From: Acidobacteriota bacterium
GTDB taxonomy: Bacteria; Acidobacteriota; Terriglobia; Bryobacterales; Bryobacteraceae
NCBI GenBank assembly: GCA_003223115.1
Contig: QHXW01000189.1
Location: forward strand, 1 to 59,580
DNA: 59,580 nucleotides
Direction of reading: 5' to 3'
Part shown: in pieces, positions 10,010-17,856 of the stretch
Numbering within the stretch: position 1 is the first letter of the stretch
Layout of the letters: each line of letters begins with the position of its first letter
Notes under the pieces: generated by a model
What the model was told of the DNA's origin: nothing
What the model saw: only the letters and a program-made list of their open reading frames with translations
The model's database searches: none
Translations under genes and position numbers: made by a program

Positions 10010-11173
10010 CTACCAATCGGCCACTGAACCGTCACGGTGAAAATAAGCCATGGTGACTTCCGGCGCATACGGATGCCTGGCGGCCTCTTTTTCGTTGACT
10101 TCGATGCCGAGTCCGGGCGCGTGAGGCGCCGTGGCGACACCGTTTTTCACGAGCACCGGTTCCACCACTACGTCGTTGCGCCAGGCAACATCGTTGCGCA
10201 CCATTTCCTGAATCAGATAATTCGGCACCGCGAACCCCACGTGTAGTGATGCCGCCGTGGCCACCGGGCCTACGGGATTGTGACAGGCGACGGCTATCTG
10301 ATAGGTCTCGGCCATGGCCGCGATGCGCCGCGCCTCGCTGATGCCGCCGCAGTGCGAGACATCAGGCTGAACGATTGCGCAGCCGCGCTTTTCAAGCAGT
10401 TCGCGAAACTGCCAGCGGCCCACCAGCCGCTCACCCGTGGCAATCGGGAATGGCAGCGCCCGCGCCACTTCCACCAGGCCGTCCACTTGCTCATGCCAGC
10501 ACGGCTCTTCATACCAGTAAAGGTTGTAATCCTCCAACAAACGGCCGAACTGTATAGCGGCGGCCGGAGTGGTGCGCGCATGCAGATCAAGCATGATGTC
10601 GACATCGTCACCGGCGGCCTCACGCATGGCCGCAACACAGCGCGCCGCGTGCTTCAATGTGGTCGAGCTCTCGATCATCTCGGAAACCGGAATGGGCAGG
10701 GCCTTCACGGCCGTGAAACCAGCTTCCAGGCTTTGGCGCGTGCGGTCGGCGAACTCCTGGGGCTCCGCGCTCTTGTAGATGGCCTCGAGGTTTCCGCCGC
10801 CCAGATGATCGTAGAAGCGCAGCGTGTCGCGTACCGGACCACCGAGCAGCTCGCAAACCGGCTTTCCCGTTTCTTTGCCCTTGATGTCCCAGAGTGCCTG
10901 GTCGATGCCGCTGATGGCGCTCATATCGCTGATGCCGGAGCGCCAAAAATACTGGCGATGCATGATTTGCCACAAATGCTCGATACGACGCGGGTCTTGA
11001 CCGATCAACAGCACCGAAATATCTTCGATCGCACCGGTGACGGTCTTGGTTTTCCACTCGAGCGTGGCTTCGCCCCAGCCGTAAAGGCCGGGCTGATCGG
11101 TTTCCACCTTCACGAAGATCCAGTTGCGCATGCGTGCATTCACGACCATGGTGGAAATTCGTGTGATTTTCAT
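10010..11173 (-). CDS. Enolase-superfamily sugar-acid dehydratase, galactonate-dehydratase-like
   Basis: Members of the mandelate racemase group remove water from aldonic acids using Mg2+. The metal ligands are D196 (LDLHAR), E222 (YEEP) and E248 (ATGE), with catalytic H198 and H298 (CHNPVGP). Each lies exactly 13 residues after the number I remember for E. coli DgoD (183, 209, 235, 185, 285). This constant offset is good evidence for the galactonate-dehydratase subgroup. The N-terminal capping domain (GWGEATLEWKT, then DQALWDIKGK) is intact. Residue count is 387, slightly longer than DgoD. No sugar transporter or KDPGal aldolase gene is nearby, so the true substrate is open. It is transcribed towards glnA, with 144 bp between them. 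Confidence 0.8.
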   Translation of the reverse strand: MKITRISTMVVNARMRNWIFVKVETDQPGLYGWGEATLEWKTKTVTGAIEDISVLLIGQDPRRIEHLWQIMHRQYFWRSGISDMSAISGIDQALWDIKGKETGKPVCELLGGPVRDTLRFYDHLGGGNLEAIYKSAEPQEFADRTRQSLEAGFTAVKALPIPVSEMIESSTTLKHAARCVAAMREAAGDDVDIMLDLHARTTPAAAIQFGRLLEDYNLYWYEEPCWHEQVDGLVEVARALPFPIATGERLVGRWQFRELLEKRGCAIVQPDVSHCGGISEARRIAAMAETYQIAVACHNPVGPVATAASLHVGFAVPNYLIQEMVRNDVAWRNDVVVEPVLVKNGVATAPHAPGLGIEVNEKEAARHPYAPEVTMAYFHRDGSVADW

Positions 11174-11221
11174 TCGAGGCCGATCCGCAACCCTGTGATG
11201 CTAACATGACGCACTCGTAGC

Positions 11222-11260
11222 GCACGCACCCTGCGTGCCGCCTCGACACTTTGTCGAGGC
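11222..11260. repeat. Two back-to-back perfect hairpins
   Basis: Bases 11222-11238 form GCACGCA-CCC-TGCGTGC (7-bp stem, 3-base loop). One base later, 11240-11260 form GCCTCGACA-CTT-TGTCGAGGC (9-bp stem, 3-base loop). They lie in the 202-bp space between divergent genes. They could be a REP-like element, a structured RNA leader or a protein-binding site. No uridine run follows, so a classical terminator is unlikely. Confidence 0.6.
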
Positions 11261-11327
11261 TTTGGCCGCTGCTGTGTTGACGCGGCAGGCTTAGGCGTCT
11301 GCGCGGGCTGTCCGTTCTGTGCTTTAC

Positions 11328-11340
11328 GGTACAAAGTACC
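11328..11340. promoter_or_regulatory. Palindromic operator candidate GGTAC-AAA-GTACC
   Basis: A perfect 13-bp palindrome with 5-bp arms abuts the -35 hexamer of the promoter at 11341-11369. This is where a repressor would act. The winged-helix regulator encoded downstream at 11992-12351 is the obvious candidate to bind it. A related inverted repeat, TACTTT-N7-AAAGTA, spans 12367-12385. Confidence 0.4.
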
Positions 11341-11369
11341 TTGTAATAGCCCGGGCCGGGATGTATAAT
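11341..11369 (+). promoter_or_regulatory. Promoter of the membrane protein / regulator operon, leaderless
   Basis: TTGTAA (11341-11346) and a perfect TATAAT (11364-11369) are separated by 17 bp. The expected transcription start is six to seven bases later, which is the A of the ATG at 11376. The mRNA would therefore have no leader, consistent with the lack of a Shine-Dalgarno sequence. Confidence 0.6.
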
Positions 11370-11375
11370 GCGCTC

Positions 11376-11987
11376 ATGGGTTCTGTACCCGTTCAGCGGG
11401 CGAAGGCGGAGCCGCTCGAGCTCCACGCGCACGCCATGGACAATTTGCGGTTCATCCGCGAGACCATGGAGCGCGCCGCCTCATTCACGGCTGTGCCCGG
11501 CCGCGGCGGAATTCTCATGGGCGCAACCGCGCTGATCGCCGCACTGGTAGCGGCTCGCCAGCCGAGCCTGGATGCATGGCTGGCAACCTGGCTGGTTGAA
11601 GCCGTGATCGCCGTCGGGATCGGCGCCGTTACGGCCGCCAGCAAAGCGCGCGCCGCCAAGAGTTCGTTGCTCTCCGGTCCCGGCCGGAAATTCGCTCTGG
11701 GTCTGGCGCCGTCAATTTTTGTGGCTGCCCTGCTGACAGCGGTTCTTTACCGGGCGGGTCTGTACACCGTGATTCCCGGAATGTGGCTCTTGCTCTATGG
11801 CACGGGCATTCTTTCGGGCGGTGCTTTTTCGGTGCCCATCGTGCCCGTGATGGGCAGTTGTTTTGTGACCCTGGGCGCGGTCGCGATTTTCTTCCCGCTG
11901 GTGTGGGCGCACTGGTTCCTGGCTGCCGGATTCGGCGGCCTGCACATTTTCTTCGGCGCGTTGATCGCGTCGCGGTACGGAGGCTGA
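11376..11987 (+). CDS. Conserved integral membrane protein of unknown function
   Basis: The 203-residue protein has a polar N-terminus of about 45 residues (DNLRFIRETMERAASFTAV) followed by about five to six hydrophobic segments (GATALIAALVAA, WLVEAVIAVGIGAV, APSIFVAALLTAVL, GMWLLLYGTGILSGG, GSCFVTLGAVAIFFPL, FGGLHIFFGALIA). I do not recognise an enzyme motif. It lies five bases before a winged-helix regulator on the same strand and behind a promoter with an adjacent palindrome. Membrane protein plus small regulator pairs of this kind often form a self-controlled unit, but that is inference. The ATG at 11376 is chosen over upstream codons because the TATAAT fixes the transcript start there. 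Confidence 0.75.
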   Translation: MGSVPVQRAKAEPLELHAHAMDNLRFIRETMERAASFTAVPGRGGILMGATALIAALVAARQPSLDAWLATWLVEAVIAVGIGAVTAASKARAAKSSLLSGPGRKFALGLAPSIFVAALLTAVLYRAGLYTVIPGMWLLLYGTGILSGGAFSVPIVPVMGSCFVTLGAVAIFFPLVWAHWFLAAGFGGLHIFFGALIASRYGG

Positions 11988-11991
11988 GAAC

Positions 11992-12351
11992 ATGGCGCGA
12001 CAAAGTGCTCTCAAGCAAGAGCGCCGGCCGCCCGGCCAGACAGTTGCCGAGACTGCGCCGGCGAAGCTCGACCGGCTGATTCACGAGCGCTTGCGCCTCG
12101 GCATTCTGAGCGCCCTCGCGGCGAACGAATCTCTCACCTTCAACGAGTTGAAGAAGCTGCTAAAAACCACCGATGGCAACCTCAGCGTCCATGCGCGCAA
12201 ACTTGAGGATGCGCACTACGTCTCCTGCACGAAATCCTTTGAGGGACGGCTTCCCAAGACCGAGTACCGTTTGACCGCTGCTGGCCGCCGCGCGCTCGAG
12301 AAATACCTGGATCACATGGAAGCCTTGATTCAGGCCATGCGCGAACGGTAA
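11992..12351 (+). CDS. Small winged-helix transcriptional regulator (HTH_34 / ArsR-like)
   Basis: The 119-residue protein is essentially one winged helix with a polar N-terminal extension of about 30 residues. The order is LDRLIHERLRLGILSALA, then a helix-turn-helix (TFNELKKLLKTTDGNLSVHARKLE), then the wing (SFEGRLPKTEYRLTAAG), then a C-terminal dimerisation helix. This is the pattern of the winged-helix family often found beside membrane proteins in Acidobacteria. No sensor domain or metal-binding cysteine pair is seen; the single Cys in the wing region (YVSCTKS) could be redox-active but this is speculative. It probably controls its own operon through the palindrome at 11328-11340. Confidence 0.85.
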   Translation: MARQSALKQERRPPGQTVAETAPAKLDRLIHERLRLGILSALAANESLTFNELKKLLKTTDGNLSVHARKLEDAHYVSCTKSFEGRLPKTEYRLTAAGRRALEKYLDHMEALIQAMRER

Positions 12352-12366
12352 AATTTTTTGGGGGCA

Positions 12367-12385
12367 TACTTTATGATAAAAAGTA
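12367..12385. promoter_or_regulatory. Second inverted repeat sharing the AAAGTA core
   Basis: TACTTT-ATGATAA-AAAGTA has perfect 6-bp arms and overlaps the uppS start codon at 12373. It shares the AAAGTA(C) half with the palindrome at 11328-11340, so the same regulator may act at both places. Chance occurrence cannot be excluded. Confidence 0.3.
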
Positions 12386-13161
12386 CTTCTCTATACAATG
12401 AACGAACAGAGGGGACGGCGGAGGCAAGAGCCGCGACCATCTCCGGTCTTCACGTCGCCATCATCATGGACGGCAACGGAAGGTGGGCGTCGGCGCGCGG
12501 GCTGCCACGCACCGCGGGACATCAGGCGGGCGCCCGGGCCCTGCGGCGAACGGTCGAAGCGGCGACGGAACTGGGTATCGGCACCCTCACCCTGTACGCT
12601 TTCTCATGTGATAACTGGAAGCGACCTCCCACTGAAGTTGCGATTCTCATGCAACTGTTCCGGACGCACTTGATCTCGGAATTGCCCCGGTCGGTTGAAA
12701 ACGGGATTCGCGTGGAAGTGATTGGCCGGCGCGACCGTCTGGATGGGGTGCTGGCTCAGTCCATCAATGAAGTGGAGCACGCCACGGCCGCGGGCAGCGC
12801 CCTTCACCTGCGCATCGCGGTAGATTACTCGGCTCGGGACTGCATTTTGCGAGCCGCCGGCGCGCTCGAAGGCCCGCCTTCTACAGAGCGCTTCACTCTC
12901 CTGCTAGGCGAAGCCATGCATGCCTCCGCAGGCGCGCCCGACGTCGACCTGCTGATTCGCACGGGCGGCGAGAAGCGGTTGAGCGACTTCCTGTTGTGGG
13001 AAAGCGCCTATGCCGAGCTGGTTTTCAGCGAACGTATGTGGCCGGATTTCGAGCGCGTCGATCTCGAAGCAGCCCTCGGTGAGTTCGCGCGCCGCGAGAG
13101 GCGCTTCGGCGGCCTGCCCGGCCAAAATGGAAATATCGTGGCCCCGGCTCAGGCGGTATAG
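12373..13161 (+). CDS. uppS: Isoprenyl (undecaprenyl) diphosphate synthase
   Basis: UppS condenses isopentenyl diphosphate with farnesyl diphosphate in the cis configuration to make the lipid carrier for cell-wall and polysaccharide synthesis. The diagnostic block [13 protein letters not shown] (catalytic Asp33) is followed by [15 protein letters not shown]. The C-terminal block [20 protein letters not shown]...YAEL is complete. The length of 262 residues is normal. The ATG at 12373 has GGGGG nine bases upstream; a TTG at 12358 is a weaker alternative. The gene is 21 bp after the regulator and 18 bp before tmk. It is not next to the usual cdsA/dxr genes, so it sits in an unusual setting. Confidence 0.95.
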   Translation: MIKSTSLYNERTEGTAEARAATISGLHVAIIMDGNGRWASARGLPRTAGHQAGARALRRTVEAATELGIGTLTLYAFSCDNWKRPPTEVAILMQLFRTHLISELPRSVENGIRVEVIGRRDRLDGVLAQSINEVEHATAAGSALHLRIAVDYSARDCILRAAGALEGPPSTERFTLLLGEAMHASAGAPDVDLLIRTGGEKRLSDFLLWESAYAELVFSERMWPDFERVDLEAALGEFARRERRFGGLPGQNGNIVAPAQAV

Positions 13162-13179
13162 GAAAATGAACAGATCCGA

Positions 13180-13815
13180 ATGCAAGGGCGCTTCATCACC
13201 TTCGAAGGCATGGACGGCAGCGGGAAGACCACGCAGATGCGTTTGCTTGCGGAACGGCTGCGTCGCGAGGGACGGGAAGTGCTCGAGACGGTCGAGCCGG
13301 GCGGCACCGAGATCGGTTCACAGATACGACGCATCCTGCTCGACTCCGCTAACCAGGAGTTGCGGCCTACCGCCGAGTTGCTGCTCTATTTCGCCAGCCG
13401 CGCGCAAAATGTCGAGCAGTGCATTCAGCCTGCCCTTTCAGCGGGTAAGATCGTCCTTTGCGACCGGTTCACAGATTCTACGCTCGCATATCAGGGATAC
13501 GGCCGCGGTTTGGGTGAAGAGACCGTCCTCACACTCGATCGCATCGCCTGCCGCGGGCTGGCGCCGGATCTGACGCTGCTGGTCGATGTTAATGTCGACA
13601 CCGCGCTCGGCCGCGCACACACCCGGAACGCTTCGCTGTTCTCTTCGGAAGAAACGCGCATGGATGAGCAGTCGCTCGAATTTCACAGGAAAGTGCGGGA
13701 AGCGTATCTCGCCCTTGCCCGGCATTACTCCAGCCGATTCCGTATCATCAATGGCCACGGCTCGCCCGAACAGGTTGCACAGCGGGTCTGGGAGGCTGTA
13801 GCACAGCATGTTTGA
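13180..13815 (+). CDS. tmk: Thymidylate kinase
   Basis: Tmk phosphorylates dTMP to dTDP. The P-loop GMDGSGKT lies at residues 10-17. The DRFTDSTLAYQGYGRG motif, which carries the DR(Y/F) catalytic pair, is near residue 95. The LID-like stretch RNASLFSSEETRMDEQSLEFH follows near residue 148. The 211-residue length is typical. The gene overlaps holB by eight bases, the classical tmk-holB pairing for DNA replication. Confidence 0.96.
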   Translation: MQGRFITFEGMDGSGKTTQMRLLAERLRREGREVLETVEPGGTEIGSQIRRILLDSANQELRPTAELLLYFASRAQNVEQCIQPALSAGKIVLCDRFTDSTLAYQGYGRGLGEETVLTLDRIACRGLAPDLTLLVDVNVDTALGRAHTRNASLFSSEETRMDEQSLEFHRKVREAYLALARHYSSRFRIINGHGSPEQVAQRVWEAVAQHV

Positions 13816-14833
13816 AAACTTCTGGGGCAACGCACACGTAGTAGAAGCGCTCGAGCGCATGATCGCTGGGGACCGTATTTCACAAACGCTGTTGTTTGCC
13901 GGTCCGGAAGGCGTCGGAAAAGCGACGCTCGCCAGGCGATTCGGAGCTGCTCTAATGGGCGATCCGGAAAAAATCGAGCATGACGATCTGAGCCTTCCCG
14001 AGAACGTCGCCACCGTTACGGCACGGGAGCGCTGGCCCGCCGAGAAACGCAACGAAAATCCGCTGCTGTTTTCCACGCATCCCGATTTCGTTACCTTCGC
14101 GCCCGACGGCCCGTTGCGGCAAATCTCCATCCCCCAGATGCGCTCGCTGAAGGAGCGCGTTCCGTTCAAACCGCTGCGTGGCAATCGACGCGTGTTCCTG
14201 ATCGATCACATGGATCGAGCCGGGGAGCAGGCCGCCAACTCGCTGCTCAAGACCCTCGAAGAACCGCCAGAGCACCTGATCCTGATTCTGACGGCGGAGA
14301 ATGCTTTCGATCTGCTGCCTACCATCCGCTCGCGCGCGGTGCCGTTCTGGTTCGGTCCGCTCTCGAAAGAAGAGATGGACGAATTCGCCGCTTCGCGCGC
14401 GCTCGATCAGCCGGTCCGGCGCCTCTCTTTGGCCGCGGGCAGTCCGGGCCTGGCAGTTTCGCTCGACCTGGAAGCATATGACAGGCGCCGCGCCGCGATG
14501 CTGGCACTACTCGAAGTAGCTGCCGGAGCAGCGCCGTTCGGGACGTGGATCCCGCACTCGGAAGTGATCGGGAGGACCAAGAGCGAAAAGCTGGAAGTGT
14601 ATCTGAAGGTCCTCTACGATCTGCTGCGTGACCTGTTGATCCTGCGCGAAACCGGCGGCGACATCCGAAACGAAGACCTGCGCCGCAAGCTCGAACCGCT
14701 GGCCCGGCGCATTTCATTCCCGTGGATCCGCGCGGCGGTGAAAAAGCTGGATGAATTAGTGGAATTGATCCGGCGCAACATCCAGAAGACCATTGCACTC
14801 GACGATTTGATTGTGGAGCTTCGGGCCGCGTAA
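13808..14833 (+). CDS. holB: DNA polymerase III, delta' subunit
   Basis: Delta' is part of the clamp loader that puts the sliding clamp on DNA. The AAA+ fold is visible: a P-loop (AGPEGVGKAT, residues 31-40), the sensor/SRC-like region (NSLLKTLEEPPEHLILILTA) and a following TIRSRAVPFWF segment. The zinc-binding cysteines usual in tau/gamma subunits are absent, as is common for delta' proteins. The length is 341 residues. It overlaps the end of tmk by eight bases, suggesting translational coupling. The next gene is convergent. Confidence 0.92.
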   Translation: MFENFWGNAHVVEALERMIAGDRISQTLLFAGPEGVGKATLARRFGAALMGDPEKIEHDDLSLPENVATVTARERWPAEKRNENPLLFSTHPDFVTFAPDGPLRQISIPQMRSLKERVPFKPLRGNRRVFLIDHMDRAGEQAANSLLKTLEEPPEHLILILTAENAFDLLPTIRSRAVPFWFGPLSKEEMDEFAASRALDQPVRRLSLAAGSPGLAVSLDLEAYDRRRAAMLALLEVAAGAAPFGTWIPHSEVIGRTKSEKLEVYLKVLYDLLRDLLILRETGGDIRNEDLRRKLEPLARRISFPWIRAAVKKLDELVELIRRNIQKTIALDDLIVELRAA

Positions 14834-14880
14834 CCGCCGGGCCGATCTCGACAGCAACGCGCGCTGGTCGAATCCGAGAG

Positions 14881-15882
14881 CTAGAATTCAATCACTGCTC
14901 TGCCCAACAATTCCCCGCGATGCATTTTTTCGAGCAGCTCCGGTGTTTCCTCCAATGCGTGCCGCTCGACGCGCGGCCTGGCGGCCCCTGATTCGGCGAG
15001 CCGGAAGACTTCTGCCAGGTCACTGCGCGTGCCCAGAAAACTGCCCCGCAAGGTGATTCCCTTCATCACGGTGTCAATCACCGGCAGCTCAAACGCCTCG
15101 GGCGAGAGCCCTACCAGCACCAGCGTGCCGCAGCGCTTGAGAGCGCGCAGCGCCTGACCGATAGCCGACACTGACGGCGTGAGCACCACCGCCGCATCCA
15201 CTCCGCCATGCTGCTTCTGCAGCGCTCGACCGGCGTTTTCCGCGGGGACCACGATGCTTGCTCCAATTTCACGAGCCAGCTCCAGTTTGGTTGGCTCTAC
15301 ATCCACCGCCGCAACCCGCAATTTACGGTGGATTGCATACTGGACCGCCAGATGACCCAGCCCGCCCATTCCGAAAACGGCGAGGGTGCGGCCCGGCTCG
15401 AGACCCGTTTCGCGCACAGCAGCGTACGCGGTCCATCCAGCGCAACACAGCGGAGCCAACTCCGCGGCCGGCTGCTTTTCCGGAACGCGCACCAGGTGCT
15501 GCGCCGCTACGCAGGCATATTGCGCCAACACGCCTGCACTGGTGTAGCCAGAATTCAGTTGCTTGGGACAAAAGCGCTCCCGCTCGCTCGCGCACCATTC
15601 ACAGACTGCGCAACTCGAAGCCAGGAACGTGATGCCGATACGATCACCAGCCTTATACGAACCGGCAGCGGGACTGGTCTCAACCACACGTCCGATTCCT
15701 TCATGCCCCAGGACCAGTGGAACCAGCGGCAGCTTTTCGAGCCCGGCAATGAACAGGTCCGAATGGCAGACGCCGCAGGCTTCCATCTTCACCAGCACCT
15801 GCCCAGGCCCCGGGCGCGGCACTTCTATTTCCTCGACGACTACGGGCCCCTTGCCCTGTTTCAACACGGCCGCCCGGTTCAT
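14881..15882 (-). CDS. Zinc-dependent alcohol dehydrogenase (MDR family)
   Basis: The 333-residue protein is a medium-chain dehydrogenase. Catalytic zinc ligands are the Cys of GVCHSD and the His of GHEG. The structural zinc site has four cysteines (SCAVCEWC...RFC). The Rossmann motif FGMGGLGHLAVQ is near residue 170. The next strand ends AAVDVEP, an acidic Asp that favours NAD+ over NADP+. The substrate is unknown; primary alcohols are typical for this subgroup. It overlaps aroA by four bases (ATGA), so the two are made from one mRNA even though their jobs seem unrelated. Confidence 0.9.
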   Translation of the reverse strand: MNRAAVLKQGKGPVVVEEIEVPRPGPGQVLVKMEACGVCHSDLFIAGLEKLPLVPLVLGHEGIGRVVETSPAAGSYKAGDRIGITFLASSCAVCEWCASERERFCPKQLNSGYTSAGVLAQYACVAAQHLVRVPEKQPAAELAPLCCAGWTAYAAVRETGLEPGRTLAVFGMGGLGHLAVQYAIHRKLRVAAVDVEPTKLELAREIGASIVVPAENAGRALQKQHGGVDAAVVLTPSVSAIGQALRALKRCGTLVLVGLSPEAFELPVIDTVMKGITLRGSFLGTRSDLAEVFRLAESGAARPRVERHALEETPELLEKMHRGELLGRAVIEF

Positions 15883-17159
15883 GCCGTGACCTGTTTGAGG
15901 ACTTCGAAGAATTCCGGGAATGAGACCGAAGCCGCTTCGGCTCCGTGGATCGTCGATTCGCCATTCGCTGCGAGCGCGGCTATCGAGAATGCCATGGCGA
16001 TCCGATGGTCGCCGAACGAATCCAGCTCGGCCGCGCGGAAGCGGTGGCGTCCCGGAATCCGCAAGCCATCCGGGAGAATTTCCGCCTCAATTCCCATGCG
16101 CTTCAGATTTTCGGCCACGGTGGCGATGCGGTCGGTTTCTTTGATCCGTAGTTCTCCGGCATCGCGCACCACCAGGCCCTCATCGCTCACGGCGCCAAGC
16201 ACCGCAAGCACCGGTATTTCATCAATCAGGGCCGCGGTTGTTTCTTTCTCGATGGTCCCGCCGCGCAAACGGGATGCCGTCACCAGAATCTCGCCCAAAA
16301 GCTCGCCGTTGACCTGCTCTACTTTCAGGATCGTGATGCCGCCCCCCATGGACAGCAACACGTCCAGCAGTGTGGACCGAGTGGGATTCAGGCCGACTCC
16401 CCGGATGACAAGGTCCGAGCCCGGCACCAGCAGCGCGGCAACAATGAAGAACGCAGCCGAAGAAAGATCCGAGGGCACAACCAGATCTCGCCCGATGAGC
16501 CTCGGCCGGCCCTGGAGAGTGATCACGCGCCTCTCCACACGGATCTCGGCGCCGAATTCGCGCAAAGCGATTTCGGTATGATCGCGGGATCGCACCGGTT
16601 CGCGCACGATCGTCTCGCCGTCTGCGTACAAACCGGCAAGAAGAACGCAAGTTTTCACCTGTGCGCTCGGCACCGGAAGCGTATAGTCGATCGACCGCAA
16701 CTTTGCGCCGTGAACCTCGAGCGGCGGGAATTTTCCGTTCCGTGCCGAAATCACAGCGCCCATCTCGCCGAGCGGCTTCATGATCCGGTCCATGGGCCGG
16801 CGGGAAAGCGATTCATCCCCAATCAACCGGCTGTCGAATGGCTGTGCGGCCAGCGCACCCGAGAGCATTCGCATGGTGGAACCGGAGTTGCCCGCGTCCA
16901 GATCGGCGCCCGGTGCGCTCAAACCTGCAAGCCCCTTGCCGGTGACGGTTACCTCGGTGCCCTGTTCGTCAACTTCGATCCCCAGGCTTCGGATGCAGCC
17001 CAGAGTCGAGTGGCAATCCGCGCCGGTTGAATAGTTGCGGATGGTGCTCGTGCCTTCGGCCAGAGCCGCCAGAATGGCGTAGCGATGTGAAATGGATTTA
17101 TCGCCGGGCAGGCATATCGAACCCGAGATGCGTGTTGCGGGGGAAATCCTTTGATCCAT
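15879..17159 (-). CDS. aroA: 3-phosphoshikimate 1-carboxyvinyltransferase (EPSP synthase)
   Basis: AroA joins phosphoenolpyruvate to shikimate-3-phosphate in aromatic amino acid synthesis. The 426-residue protein shows LPGDKSISHR near residue 18, LDAGNSGSTMRMLSG near 90, LSRRPMDRIMKPL near 120, PSAQVKTCVL, SRDHTEIALREFG, GLNPTRSTLLDV, KETDRIAT and FGDHRIAMAFS. The set RDHTE, GDKS, SAQVK and NPTR is the motif combination used to define class II EPSP synthases. The active-site glycine in NSG is retained rather than replaced by alanine. It is followed directly by the alcohol dehydrogenase gene. Confidence 0.96.
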   Translation of the reverse strand: MDQRISPATRISGSICLPGDKSISHRYAILAALAEGTSTIRNYSTGADCHSTLGCIRSLGIEVDEQGTEVTVTGKGLAGLSAPGADLDAGNSGSTMRMLSGALAAQPFDSRLIGDESLSRRPMDRIMKPLGEMGAVISARNGKFPPLEVHGAKLRSIDYTLPVPSAQVKTCVLLAGLYADGETIVREPVRSRDHTEIALREFGAEIRVERRVITLQGRPRLIGRDLVVPSDLSSAAFFIVAALLVPGSDLVIRGVGLNPTRSTLLDVLLSMGGGITILKVEQVNGELLGEILVTASRLRGGTIEKETTAALIDEIPVLAVLGAVSDEGLVVRDAGELRIKETDRIATVAENLKRMGIEAEILPDGLRIPGRHRFRAAELDSFGDHRIAMAFSIAALAANGESTIHGAEAASVSFPEFFEVLKQVTA

Positions 17160-17220
17160 GAGGGATTTCCCATTCTAGCGGGTTGTAAAGTACCTGAAAA
17201 TTCAGTGGCCGCGGGCCTGT

Positions 17221-17607
17221 TCAGGCGCTGGCCGCCAAAGGCGACGTCGGTACTCCGGTCTGGAAACGCTGGTTGGCGCGGAAGGGCTGGAAGCGATAGC
17301 CGATCCCGAAGATTGTTTCGATGTATTGCTCGCTGTATGAACCCAGTTTCTTGCGCAGGCGGCGCACATGGACGTCCAGTGTCCGGGTGCGGATCTCACT
17401 GCTATAGCCCCAAACCCGCAACAAAAGGACGTTGCGGGGGATGATTTCGCCGGCGTTCTCTACTAGAAGCGCCAGCAAATCGTATTCCTTGCGAGTGAGC
17501 ACCAGCCGGTGGGAATCAACCAGGGCACATTTCCGTACGAAATCCACATCCAGGTGAGCGTCCTGATAGCGATAAGGCGAGTTCGAAGCCGTTTGCACTA
17601 ACCCCAT
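17221..17607 (-). CDS. Stand-alone OmpR/PhoB-type DNA-binding protein
   Basis: This 128-residue protein is a complete OmpR-type winged helix (LVLTRKEYDLLALLVENAGE, then VWGYSSEIRTRTLDVHVRRL, then IETIFGIGYRF) without a phosphoacceptor receiver domain. About 20 residues precede the DNA-binding domain, far too few for a receiver. The start at 17607 is preceded by TAGGAG at good spacing; an upstream ATG at 17628 is less likely. It is the last gene of a minus-strand group but is separated from aroA by 61 bp and reads in the same direction. Its own upstream region carries two TTGTAAAA repeats 11 bp apart (17670-17689), a layout typical of OmpR-family binding sites. Confidence 0.85.
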   Translation of the reverse strand: MGLVQTASNSPYRYQDAHLDVDFVRKCALVDSHRLVLTRKEYDLLALLVENAGEIIPRNVLLLRVWGYSSEIRTRTLDVHVRRLRKKLGSYSEQYIETIFGIGYRFQPFRANQRFQTGVPTSPLAASA

Positions 17608-17669
17608 GATGTCTCCTAAAGCGTTCAATAATGATCCTAAGGAGGGAGCACTACGAAGTCGTTGTGGAG

Positions 17670-17689
17670 TTGTAAAACTTTTGTAAAAA
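17670..17689 (-). promoter_or_regulatory. Pair of 11-bp-spaced direct repeats, OmpR/PhoB-box-like
   Basis: TTGTAAAAC (17670-17678) and TTGTAAAAA (17681-17689) start 11 bp apart, one turn of helix, as OmpR-family dimers require. The site lies about 65 bp upstream of the OmpR-type gene and could serve autoregulation or the divergent gene. Confidence 0.4.
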
Positions 17690-17829
17690 CCACCTCTGTT
17701 CAGTTGACTCGGGACCAGATCTTTCCTGCTAGATCAGAGGCGTCCGAGCCGAAGAGCGGGGGCGGTAACGCTCTGGTGACTATGAGAACCAGCACCTAAC
17801 AATCCTCGCAACAGCCGGCTTGTGACATA

Positions 17830-17856
17830 ATATCTGGCACTTTATATCTGGCACTT
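17830..17856. repeat. Tandem 13-bp direct repeat ATATCTGGCACTT
   Basis: Two identical 13-base copies, 17830-17842 and 17844-17856, are separated by one base. The period is 14 bp. They lie about 110 bp before the asparaginase-like start codon. It may be a duplication scar or a binding site. Confidence 0.6.

Noticed and set aside
15879-17159. Prediction of glyphosate resistance from aroA
   Set aside because: The class II motifs are present, but the glycine changed in known highly tolerant enzymes is retained, so the claim is not supported.
17701-17732. TTGACT followed by TGCTAG as the promoter of the asparaginase-like gene
   Set aside because: The -35 is good but the -10 matches poorly, and the distance to the ATG is more than 230 bp.
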